Shown one piece after another: positions 15,786-23,465 of a stretch of DNA of 64,000 nucleotides; position 1 is the stretch's first letter; each line of letters begins with the position of its first letter. Location: contig NZ_CALPCB010000009.1 in NCBI RefSeq assembly GCF_943192895.1, forward strand, positions 1 to 64,000. The letters are read 5' to 3'. Position numbers and translations under genes: made by a program. The stretch is from Veillonella_A intestinalis (GTDB lineage: Bacteria; Bacillota; Negativicutes; Veillonellales; Veillonellaceae). The notes below the pieces were generated by a model. The model saw only the letters and a program-made list of their open reading frames with translations, searched no databases and was not told the origin of the DNA.

Positions 15786-16667
15786 TTGAGACAACGTGCC
15801 ATAGAAGAAGCAGTCAATAAATTACAAATGAATATAACTCAGATGGCACCGAGTGAACCTTCTGAGGTAAGTGCTGACGGAGCTACATTAGCTGCTCATG
15901 TGCTTGCTAGTGGCAGTCAAGGTAATGCCACTTTAATAACCTATAAGGATACATGTATTTTAGTAGATGCAGGCATCAGTGCGCGGCGTATCACTCAAGG
16001 AATAAAAGAATTGGGTCTTCGCTTAGACCAGTTAGCGGGTATTTGCATTACTCATGAGCATACCGACCACATGGCTGGTTTGCCGCAGTTGTTGAAGCAG
16101 TGTGATGTGCCAGTGTATACCAGAGCTGGCACGATGCGTGAAATCGTAAATCGCAAGGGCATTGCTAGTAAAGCCTTTACGGTGATTACAAAAAATAGTT
16201 TTACCCTTGGTGATTTGCAAGTCGATACATTCCGTACCAGTCATGATGCAGCGGATCCGATGGGACTTTGCTGTTATGGTGGGAATCATAAAATTACTTT
16301 TATGACGGATACGGGAATCGTAGATGACACGATGCTAAAGCATATGGATTATAGTAATTTGTTAGTGTTAGAGGCTAATTATGATCCGCAAATGTTAAAA
16401 TATGGGCCGTATCCTTATGATTTGAAACAGCGTGTAGCCAGTCCATATGGTCATTTAAGTAATGAACATGCAGCCCAAGCATTATTGATGATGAAACGCC
16501 CTGATAATTTACAAGTTATTTTGGCACATCGGTCAGAGAAAAATAATGCACAACCTGTGGTAGATGACACGGTTATGACAGCGTTACAGGCTGAAGGATT
16601 ACAGGTGAATAAAGATATTTGTTTATATCATGGACAGCCTAAGGAAAAAGTGTCTATTCATGCATAA
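15786..16667 (+). CDS. walJ: WalJ/YycJ family metallo-beta-lactamase-fold hydrolase
   Basis: A roughly 293-residue MBL-fold protein of the WalJ (YycJ) group. The metal motif is THEHTDHMAG, preceded by a GSQGNATLI block and an ILVDAG strand, and followed by a conserved SHDA and LSNEHAA. WalJ is thought to be an exonuclease that couples replication with cell division. Start is uncertain: AAGGAG at 15775-15779 best fits the TTG at 15786; a TTG three bases earlier is also open. About 35 residues before the core are variable. The order walJ-htrA-rlmH is the conserved Firmicutes neighbourhood, here with larE in front and not the WalKR two-component genes. Confidence 0.85.
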   Translation: MRQRAIEEAVNKLQMNITQMAPSEPSEVSADGATLAAHVLASGSQGNATLITYKDTCILVDAGISARRITQGIKELGLRLDQLAGICITHEHTDHMAGLPQLLKQCDVPVYTRAGTMREIVNRKGIASKAFTVITKNSFTLGDLQVDTFRTSHDAADPMGLCCYGGNHKITFMTDTGIVDDTMLKHMDYSNLLVLEANYDPQMLKYGPYPYDLKQRVASPYGHLSNEHAAQALLMMKRPDNLQVILAHRSEKNNAQPVVDDTVMTALQAEGLQVNKDICLYHGQPKEKVSIHA

Positions 16668-16694
16668 ATAATTGGTAAGTTAGGAGGTATTTCT

Positions 16695-17816
16695 ATGGAT
16701 AGTAAAAAACGAGGCTTATTTATACTTTTCGCCATCGTTTTACTTATAGTTGGTGCTGTAGGTGGATATTTGACTAATGATTTTTATGGCAATACGAAGC
16801 GGACGATTACAGCTACTACAGCTATAACAAACGAAGGAACTAAACGAAATGTACCATTATCGGATAATCGGAATACAGCCATTGTAGAGGCTGTGAAAAA
16901 GGCTGGCCCAGCTGTTGTAGGGATTACGACTAAGGTGTATGACCGCAATATTTTTGACCAACAAGTGTTAGTAGGTGAAGGCGTTGGCTCTGGTGTTATT
17001 ATTGATAAAGACGGCTACATTGTAACCAACTATCACGTAGTGGCGCAGGCCAATCGTAAAAAAGTGACTGTATCGCTAAGTGATGGTTCTTCACAGGAAG
17101 GAACGATTGTTGGTGTTGATCCACTAACCGATTTAGCAGTAGTTAAAATTACACCTACTGATAATATGCCGGTAGCTACATTAGGTGACTCTGATCAATT
17201 ACAAGTGGGTGAACCGGCTATTGCCATTGGCAATCCATTAGGGTTAGAATTCCAAGGTTCTGTTACAACTGGCGTGATTAGTGCCTTACATCGTACCATC
17301 GATATGGAATCACAGCGATTCCCATTAATTCAAACAGATGCAGCTATTAATCCTGGTAATTCTGGTGGGGCCCTTGTAAATGCTGATGGTGATGTTATAG
17401 GTATTAATAGTGAAAAAATTGCTCATACAGGCATAGAGGGCATGGGTTTCTCTATTCCAATCAACGAAGTGAAACCAATTGTTAAAGACTTAATTGAACA
17501 TGGCAAAGTAGTGCGTGCATATATAGGGCTTGGCTTGTTGGATAAATCTACGGCCGCTAAATATGGTTTACAACTTAAAAAAGATGGATTATTAGTGGCT
17601 CGTGTATATAATGATGGCCCAGCCGCTAATAGCGATATTAGTGAAGGCGATTTAATTGTAGCAGTAGGTGAAACTTCAATTACTAATCTTGTTCAATTGA
17701 AACAAATATTAGATAATCATAAACCAGGAGAGTCTTTGACACTTACGGTGTTAAGTAATGGAACAGAACGGACTGTTACTGTGGAACTAGGTACTATGCC
17801 TGATACAACTAATTAG
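16695..17816 (+). CDS. htrA: HtrA/DegP-like serine protease
   Basis: A 373-residue envelope protease anchored by one N-terminal membrane segment (about 7-27) with the catalytic part outside the cytoplasm. The trypsin-like triad is H114 (TNYHVV), D146 (DPLTDLAVV) and S223 (NPGNSGGAL); one PDZ domain covers about 270-365. It degrades or refolds damaged envelope proteins. TTAGGAGG precedes the ATG. It follows walJ by 27 bases and precedes rlmH. The last 26 bases of the gene are repeated in decayed form downstream (17816-17871), so the present stop may be the result of a local duplication. Confidence 0.92.
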   Translation: MDSKKRGLFILFAIVLLIVGAVGGYLTNDFYGNTKRTITATTAITNEGTKRNVPLSDNRNTAIVEAVKKAGPAVVGITTKVYDRNIFDQQVLVGEGVGSGVIIDKDGYIVTNYHVVAQANRKKVTVSLSDGSSQEGTIVGVDPLTDLAVVKITPTDNMPVATLGDSDQLQVGEPAIAIGNPLGLEFQGSVTTGVISALHRTIDMESQRFPLIQTDAAINPGNSGGALVNADGDVIGINSEKIAHTGIEGMGFSIPINEVKPIVKDLIEHGKVVRAYIGLGLLDKSTAAKYGLQLKKDGLLVARVYNDGPAANSDISEGDLIVAVGETSITNLVQLKQILDNHKPGESLTLTVLSNGTERTVTVELGTMPDTTN

Positions 17817-17871
17817 GTACTATGCCTAAGGCAATGAATTAATTAGGCATTAGGTCTGATACAACGGATTA
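17790..17871. repeat. Decaying direct repeats at the htrA 3' end
   Basis: The 26 bases ending htrA (17790-17815) recur directly as 17816-17841, and once more with insertions as 17842-17871. The second and third copies lie beyond the TAG stop. Likely a remnant of a small tandem duplication. Confidence 0.7.
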
Positions 17872-17929
17872 ATATGAAGGCTTTATTTGTATTAGCATTA
17901 GGTAGTGAGGCCATAGGAGAGTGTGAACT

Positions 17930-18406
17930 ATGAAATTTACAGTGCTTGCCATTGGTAAGTTAAAGACCACCTATCTTCGTGATGGAGTGGCGGAATTTGT
18001 GAAACGCCTCACTGTCTATGGGGGCGTCACAATTACTGAGTTAAATGAAAGTAAATTGCCCAGTGCTGATGATAGTAAACGGCAAGCTATTGTAGCGGAA
18101 GAAGGGGAACGCTTGTTGAAGCAAGTAAATCCTAAAAGCTATGTTGTTCTTTTAGATGTAAAAGGTAAAACTTTATCATCAGAAGACTTAGCTGAAAAGA
18201 TTGCTACATTAGAAGTGCAAGGCATTAGTGAAATGACCTTTATAATTGGTGGCGCATTTGGCGTTTCAGAAGCTTTGCGACAGCGGGCTGATTTACGTTT
18301 ATCGTTTAGCCCTATGACATTTACTCATCAAATGGTACGCTTATTGTTGGTAGAACAAATTTATAGGGCTTGTAAAATTAATCGCAATGAGCCGTATCAT
18401 TGGTAA
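17930..18406 (+). CDS. rlmH: 23S rRNA pseudouridine-1915 N3-methyltransferase
   Basis: A 158-residue SPOUT-class methyltransferase that modifies pseudouridine 1915 in helix 69 of 23S rRNA. The family hallmarks are all present: MKFTVLAIGKLK start, the FIIGGAFG knot loop, LSFSPMTFTHQMVRLLLVEQIYRA, and the C-terminal NEPYHW end. Length and termini are those of the family. It completes the walJ-htrA-rlmH arrangement. A GGAGAG ribosome site precedes the ATG. Confidence 0.95.
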   Translation: MKFTVLAIGKLKTTYLRDGVAEFVKRLTVYGGVTITELNESKLPSADDSKRQAIVAEEGERLLKQVNPKSYVVLLDVKGKTLSSEDLAEKIATLEVQGISEMTFIIGGAFGVSEALRQRADLRLSFSPMTFTHQMVRLLLVEQIYRACKINRNEPYHW

Positions 18407-18480
18407 TAGGTTTGATAAATAATTTATAATAAACGTAAGAGAGTTTATTTTTAGTGTGAGGCGTAGATGGAGGTAATAGC

Positions 18481-19389
18481 GTGACAACAAATGCAGCCAA
18501 TTTTACTGGTTTGCCGAGTCTAGAAGCGTTATGGCAGGCGCAACAAGAGCGCGGTAGTGATGGCTTTTATGCTGTATATGGGGAAGCCACTGACACAGCA
18601 CAAGTCATTATTCAAGGGAATTTAGATTTATTAAAAGCACAAATGGAACAAGTAACCGCCATTACTGAATCCTTAACTGGCGAAGCTGAAGCAATTGTTC
18701 AGTTAAAAGAACGCAGTGCTTTTTTAGAAAAAACATTAGCTGAGATTAGCAATACCACCCGTATTGTTAACTCTACATTAGGTGCTTATGGCGATGCGGC
18801 TAAGATGGTGCAAACCTTAGAAAAGGGTGGTTTTTCACAAGACTATATTGTCCATCGTAAAGAAGAACTGGGCTTGCAAAATAAAGAAATAAATACCTTG
18901 CTTATTGAGTTTAGTCGGTATGCGCAGACTTTATTAGATGCCCTTAATAATGAAACTAAGACAGGACAACGTTTGCAAGCTAATGAAACCGTAAATGATG
19001 TAAATCATAGTGTATTGATGGCGTTGTACCAATCTTGGTTGGAACGAAGTTATGCTGTCAATAAGCTATTAGAAGCGCGTTTAGTGTTTATTAGTGGTCT
19101 CTTAGAATCCTTGCGCAAAGATTTGACTAGCTTACAAGTTCACAGAATGGAACTTGATGTGCAAGAGCGAGCTCGTCAAGTGGCGGCTCGTCGCTATAAA
19201 GCGAAGGTTGAAGATGTGACCGATTATGATGATTTGGAAGGTCAATACCGCCATCGCTATGATGAAGAAGGCAATTTAATTGGTATTGAAGAAGGTGGCG
19301 AAGGTGGCAACCGTCGTGGTTGGCAAGTTGTTATTATTAGTGCCATTATCTTAATAGCAATCATTGCTTACTTTGTTTTAAAAGGCTAA
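18481..19389 (+). CDS. Tail-anchored coiled-coil protein of unknown function
   Basis: A 302-residue protein not recognised as a named family. Most of it is helical and rich in Glu, Gln, Leu and Ala, with long coiled-coil-like heptads (about 40-235). An acidic stretch with YDEEG and GGEGG follows (about 245-278), and a single hydrophobic segment ends the chain (281-302). That makes it a tail-anchored protein facing the cytoplasm. The resemblance to toxic-anion-resistance (TelA-like) helical proteins is only superficial. GTG start behind GGAGGTAATAGC. It follows rlmH by 74 bases. A structural or scaffold role at the membrane is possible but unproven. Confidence 0.7.
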   Translation: MTTNAANFTGLPSLEALWQAQQERGSDGFYAVYGEATDTAQVIIQGNLDLLKAQMEQVTAITESLTGEAEAIVQLKERSAFLEKTLAEISNTTRIVNSTLGAYGDAAKMVQTLEKGGFSQDYIVHRKEELGLQNKEINTLLIEFSRYAQTLLDALNNETKTGQRLQANETVNDVNHSVLMALYQSWLERSYAVNKLLEARLVFISGLLESLRKDLTSLQVHRMELDVQERARQVAARRYKAKVEDVTDYDDLEGQYRHRYDEEGNLIGIEEGGEGGNRRGWQVVIISAIILIAIIAYFVLKG

Positions 19390-19517
19390 AACTATATAAT
19401 AAGCAGGAGTTTTACTAATCCTTGTCTAACATATACTATATAAGATAATAGCTGACCACGTTGGCAAGCGCAGTATGTGTATTGATTAGATATAATCTTG
19501 CTGATTGTGTAATAGGC

Positions 19518-19545
19518 AGTATGTAGTATGTAGTATGTAGTATGT
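19518..19545. repeat. Four copies of a 7-bp tandem repeat
   Basis: AGTATGT is repeated four times without change in the leader of the CBS-domain gene, 38 bases before its start. Such short arrays are prone to length change and could vary the spacing of a promoter. Confidence 0.9.
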
Positions 19546-19582
19546 ACACCGCTATAGTCGGTGTGTAAAAGGAGGTAATCCT

Positions 19583-20038
19583 ATGTTAATTGCTGAAGCT
19601 ATGAACAAATATCCCGTAACTGTTACTAAAGATACAACTATCAATGAGGCGGCTAAATTATTAGTGAAATATAAAGTGGCTGGACTTATTGTAGTTGACG
19701 AAAATAATAAATTGGAAGGGATTATTACTGAAGGCGACTTATTGTACAAAAAAGTTCGTCCGCATGCGCCTCATTATGTAAATGTGCTTGGTGCTAGCAT
19801 TTATTACAGTGGTATTGGTGAATATAATGCACAATTTAAAAAGTTATTGGCTGTTCAAGTGGAAGAATTGATGACTAAAGAAGTTATTACTTGTGGCCCT
19901 AAAGAAGAAGTGGAACCAGTAGTAGCAACAATGTTAGAGAAACATTTAAAAACTATGCCCGTTGTTGATGAACATGGTGTAGTAATTGGTGTATTTAGTC
20001 GTCGTGATGTAGTTGAATTAATTGCTAAAGAAGGCTAA
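19583..20038 (+). CDS. CBS-domain pair protein
   Basis: A 151-residue protein made of two CBS domains (about 5-60 and 88-150). The second contains the usual LxTMPVVDEHGVVIGVFSRRD strand-turn. Stand-alone CBS pairs bind adenosine nucleotides or S-adenosylmethionine and act as energy sensors, often through a partner that cannot be named here. AAAGGAGG lies nine bases before the ATG. It is separated from the upstream coiled-coil gene by 193 bases that include the 7-bp repeat, and from tig by 146 bases. Confidence 0.85.
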   Translation: MLIAEAMNKYPVTVTKDTTINEAAKLLVKYKVAGLIVVDENNKLEGIITEGDLLYKKVRPHAPHYVNVLGASIYYSGIGEYNAQFKKLLAVQVEELMTKEVITCGPKEEVEPVVATMLEKHLKTMPVVDEHGVVIGVFSRRDVVELIAKEG

Positions 20039-20109
20039 TAGCATAATTTATCAAAAGAATTAGAAGAAAATGACTTACTTTATCATATAAAATTGCATAC
20101 ATTCAAATT

Positions 20110-20138
20110 TTGTGATAAGATAAGGAATGCAATATTAT
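20110..20138 (+). promoter_or_regulatory. Promoter candidate for tig
   Basis: TTGTGA (20110-20115), 17-base spacer, TATTAT (20133-20138), about 47 bases before the tig ATG. No CIRCE or other heat-shock operator is seen. Confidence 0.5.
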
Positions 20139-20184
20139 AAAACAGAAATTTTGGGCATTTGGCCCTCAAGGAGGACATATTTTC

Positions 20185-21492
20185 ATGAATGCAACTGTAA
20201 CCCCTGTTGATCAACATAAGGTAACCTTAACTATTGAAGTTCCAGCAAAAGACGTAACGAAAGGTATTCAGCAAGCTGTAAAACGCATTGCTGGTCAGGT
20301 AAATATTCCTGGTTTCCGTAAAGGTAAAGCACCTCGTCGTATTTTAGAAATGAACTTCGGCAAAGAAGCTATTTTAGAAGAAGCATTTGACACTATCGCT
20401 GGCCGTGCATATCAAGAAGCATTAGTAGCTAATGAAATCGTGCCTGTAAGCGAACCAGAAATCGAACGTGTAACATTCGAAGAAGGTAAAGATTTAGTGT
20501 TCAAAGCAACCCTTACTAAACGCCCAGAAGTAACTCTTGGCGATTACAAAGGCTTAGAAGCTGAAAAACAAGAAGCTAAGGTAACTGATGAACAGATTCA
20601 GGAACAGTTAGACAATATCCGTAATCAGCAAGCTAAAATGGTAGTAGCTGAAAAAGACGCAAAATTACAAAAAGATGACTTTGCAGTTATCGATTTTGCT
20701 GGTTCTATCGATGGCAAACCATTTGATGGTGGCGAAGGTAAATCCTACCCACTTCAGATTGGTTCCGGTAGCTTCATCCCAGGTTTTGAAGATCAATTAA
20801 TCGGTCATTCTGCTGGTGATGATGTAGAAGTAAAAGTAACCTTCCCTGAAGATTACTTTGTAAAAGAATTAGCTAACAAAGAAGCTGTTTTCAAAACTCA
20901 TATTCACGACATTAAACGTAAAGAATTGCCTGAATTGAATGATGAATTCGCTAAAGAAGCTAGTTCTTATGAAACAATTGAAGAATTAAAAGCAGATCTT
21001 CGTAAACAAATGGAAGAAGATGCTACTCGTCGTGCTATTGATGCATACAATGCGGAACTTATCGAAACAGCCGTTAAAAATGCAACTGTAGATATTCCAG
21101 AAGTTATGGTAGAAGACCGTGTAGAACAAATGATTCAAGAAATGGCTATGAACTTAGAAAGCCGTGGTTTGAAATTAGAAGACTACTTAAAATTCTCCAA
21201 CAAAACAATGGATGGTTTAAAAGAAGAATACCATGCTAACGCTGCTGAAAATGTACGCGCTGACTTGGTATTAGAAACAATCGCTAAAGCTGAAAACATC
21301 GAAGTAACACCAGAAGATATGAATATCGAAATTTACACGATGGCTCAGCAGTTTGGTGCCGATCCAAAAGAAGTTATGAATATTATTGTTAAAGAAGGCC
21401 GTGTAGCTATGTTGAGAAATTCTGTAGCTCGTAAAAAAGCAGCTCGTTTCATTATTGAGCAAGCTAAAGGCGCAGAATCCCAGGAAAAATAA
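20185..21492 (+). CDS. tig: Trigger factor
   Basis: A 435-residue ribosome-bound chaperone with prolyl isomerase activity. The N-terminal ribosome-docking domain (1-115) contains the signature GFRKGKAP loop, an FKBP-type domain runs from about 155 to 245 (IDFAGSIDGKPFDGGEG), and a helical C-terminal domain follows. CAAGGAGG precedes the ATG. It heads the tig-clpP-clpX-lon protein-quality block, a conserved order in bacteria. Codon choice is biased to C-ending codons relative to neighbours, as in highly expressed genes. Confidence 0.96.
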   Translation: MNATVTPVDQHKVTLTIEVPAKDVTKGIQQAVKRIAGQVNIPGFRKGKAPRRILEMNFGKEAILEEAFDTIAGRAYQEALVANEIVPVSEPEIERVTFEEGKDLVFKATLTKRPEVTLGDYKGLEAEKQEAKVTDEQIQEQLDNIRNQQAKMVVAEKDAKLQKDDFAVIDFAGSIDGKPFDGGEGKSYPLQIGSGSFIPGFEDQLIGHSAGDDVEVKVTFPEDYFVKELANKEAVFKTHIHDIKRKELPELNDEFAKEASSYETIEELKADLRKQMEEDATRRAIDAYNAELIETAVKNATVDIPEVMVEDRVEQMIQEMAMNLESRGLKLEDYLKFSNKTMDGLKEEYHANAAENVRADLVLETIAKAENIEVTPEDMNIEIYTMAQQFGADPKEVMNIIVKEGRVAMLRNSVARKKAARFIIEQAKGAESQEK

Positions 21493-21532
21493 TCCACGGG
21501 CTATATAGGTACATGGACATGAGGTGTAGTTT

Positions 21533-22126
21533 ATGTATGTACCAGTAGTAGTAGAGCAAAGTGGACGCGGAGAGCGTTCGTATGATATTTACTCTCGTTT
21601 ATTAAAAGATAGAATTGTCTTTTTAGGTGGCCCTATTAATGATGATGTGGCAAACCTTGTTATTGCACAATTACTATTCTTAGAAGCTGAAGATCCAGAC
21701 AAAGATATTCATTTGTACATTAATAGTCCTGGTGGGGTAGTAACCGCTGGGATGGCTATTTATGACACAATGCAATATATTAAGCCTGATGTGTCGACTA
21801 TTTGTGTAGGTTCCGCTGCTAGTATGGGCGCTGTGCTTCTTACTGCAGGGGCTAAAGGGAAACGCTATGCGTTACCTCATGCACGAGTTATGATTCACCA
21901 ACCATTAGGTGGCGTTCAAGGGCAGGCTTCTGAAATTGAAATTCATGCACGTGAAATTTTGCGCATGCGTGAAGAATTAAATGGCTTACTTGCTTCTCAT
22001 AGTGGTCAACCAATTGACGTTATTGCTCGCGATACAGATCGTGACAACTTTATGAGTGCGCAAGATGCTGTTACCTATGGTTTAATTGATGAGGTATTGA
22101 CTAGACCAGTAGTAACTAGTAAATAA
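21533..22126 (+). CDS. clpP: ATP-dependent Clp protease proteolytic subunit
   Basis: A 197-residue serine peptidase that forms the 14-mer barrel of the Clp protease. The catalytic triad is S97 (GSAASMGA), H122 (MIHQPLGG) and D171 (DTDRDNF). N-terminal MYVPVVVEQSGRGERSYDIYS is the family start, with little or no propeptide. It lies 40 bases after tig and 15 bases before clpX, consistent with one transcript and matched supply of peptidase and unfoldase. Confidence 0.97.
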   Translation: MYVPVVVEQSGRGERSYDIYSRLLKDRIVFLGGPINDDVANLVIAQLLFLEAEDPDKDIHLYINSPGGVVTAGMAIYDTMQYIKPDVSTICVGSAASMGAVLLTAGAKGKRYALPHARVMIHQPLGGVQGQASEIEIHAREILRMREELNGLLASHSGQPIDVIARDTDRDNFMSAQDAVTYGLIDEVLTRPVVTSK

Positions 22127-22141
22127 TTAGGAGGACTAAGC

Positions 22142-23392
22142 TTGAAGAAAGACGAAAAAGAAACGTTGCGTTGTAGTTTTTGTGGACGCACCGGTGAGGA
22201 AGTTCGCAAGCTAGTGGCAGGTCCTAATGTATATATTTGTGATGAATGCGTAGAAGTTTGTCAGAATATTATTGATGAGGAACTCGGTCAAAGTGATGAA
22301 GTGGGTTTTGCTTTAAAACATGTACCTACGCCTCACGAAATTAAAGAATATTTAGATGAATACGTAATCGGTCAAGAGGAGGCGAAAGTCTCCTTGGCCG
22401 TTGCGGTATATAATCATTACAAGCGTTTACAGGTGAATAATACAGTCGATGATGTTGAATTACAGAAAGCGAATGTATTATTTATTGGTCCTACCGGTAG
22501 TGGTAAGACATTACTGGCACAAACCTTGGCTAAAATGTTAGAAGTACCATTTGCTATTGCTGATGCTACTAGTTTGACAGAGGCTGGTTATGTAGGGGAA
22601 GATGTGGAAAACATTTTGCTCAAATTAATTCAAGCGGCAGACTATGATGTAACAAAGGCGGAGCGTGGTATTGTGTACATTGACGAAATTGATAAGATTG
22701 CCCGTAAATCGGAAAATCCGTCAATTACGCGCGATGTATCTGGTGAAGGGGTGCAACAGGCCTTGCTTAAAATTTTAGAAGGCACTGTAGCATCAGTACC
22801 GCCTCAAGGGGGGCGTAAACACCCACACCAAGAATTAATTCAAATTGATACAACCAATATTTTGTTTATTTGTGGCGGTGCCTTTGACGGCCTAGAAAAA
22901 GTGATTTCTAAGCGTACAGCGAAGAAAACGTTAGGCTTTGGGGCTGATATTCAAAAGCAAGAAGAAAAAGATGTGTCTGCTATTTTGAAGGAAGTTGTGC
23001 CTGAAGATTTACAAAAATTTGGCCTCATTCCTGAATTCATTGGTCGTTTGCCAGTTATGGTAACCTTAGATCCATTGGATAAGGAAGGGTTAATTCGCAT
23101 TTTAACAGAACCTCGTAATGCATTAACAAAACAATATGAGAAAATGTTATCCTTAGAGGATGTAACATTGACATTTGAGAAAGAAGCATTAGAGGAAATA
23201 GCATCTGAAGCTATGAAACGAAATACGGGAGCTCGTGGATTGCGATCCATCATTGAAAAGGTAATGAAGCAGGTTATGTATGATATTCCGTCACAGGAAG
23301 GGGTTACTGACTGCATTATTACAAGTGATGCTGTGAAAGGCACAGCAGAACCGATACTCAAGAATGAGTCTACCGTAACAGGTAAGAATTAA
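22142..23392 (+). CDS. clpX: ATP-dependent Clp protease ATP-binding subunit ClpX
   Basis: A 416-residue AAA+ unfoldase. An N-terminal zinc-binding domain has four cysteines (C11, C14, C33, C36). Walker A GPTGSGKT is at 116-123, Walker B in IVYIDEIDKI, and the ClpP-docking and pore-loop motifs follow. Start is TTG at 22142 with AGGAGG eight bases before; no ATG fits. It feeds unfolded, tagged substrates to ClpP. A terminator hairpin separates it from lon. Confidence 0.97.
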   Translation: MKKDEKETLRCSFCGRTGEEVRKLVAGPNVYICDECVEVCQNIIDEELGQSDEVGFALKHVPTPHEIKEYLDEYVIGQEEAKVSLAVAVYNHYKRLQVNNTVDDVELQKANVLFIGPTGSGKTLLAQTLAKMLEVPFAIADATSLTEAGYVGEDVENILLKLIQAADYDVTKAERGIVYIDEIDKIARKSENPSITRDVSGEGVQQALLKILEGTVASVPPQGGRKHPHQELIQIDTTNILFICGGAFDGLEKVISKRTAKKTLGFGADIQKQEEKDVSAILKEVVPEDLQKFGLIPEFIGRLPVMVTLDPLDKEGLIRILTEPRNALTKQYEKMLSLEDVTLTFEKEALEEIASEAMKRNTGARGLRSIIEKVMKQVMYDIPSQEGVTDCIITSDAVKGTAEPILKNESTVTGKN

Positions 23393-23402
23393 TTGTAAGT
23401 CT

Positions 23403-23437
23403 AAGAAACTCATTTCCATGGGAATGAGTTTCTTTTT
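23403..23437 (+). terminator. Terminator between clpX and lon
   Basis: A stem of about 12 bp including wobble pairs (around 23403-23417 with 23421-23434) is followed by five Ts. lon begins 29 bases later with no clear promoter in between, so read-through or partial termination is likely. Confidence 0.7.
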
Positions 23438-23465
23438 ATAAATATAAACTTGAAAAGGAGCCTAT

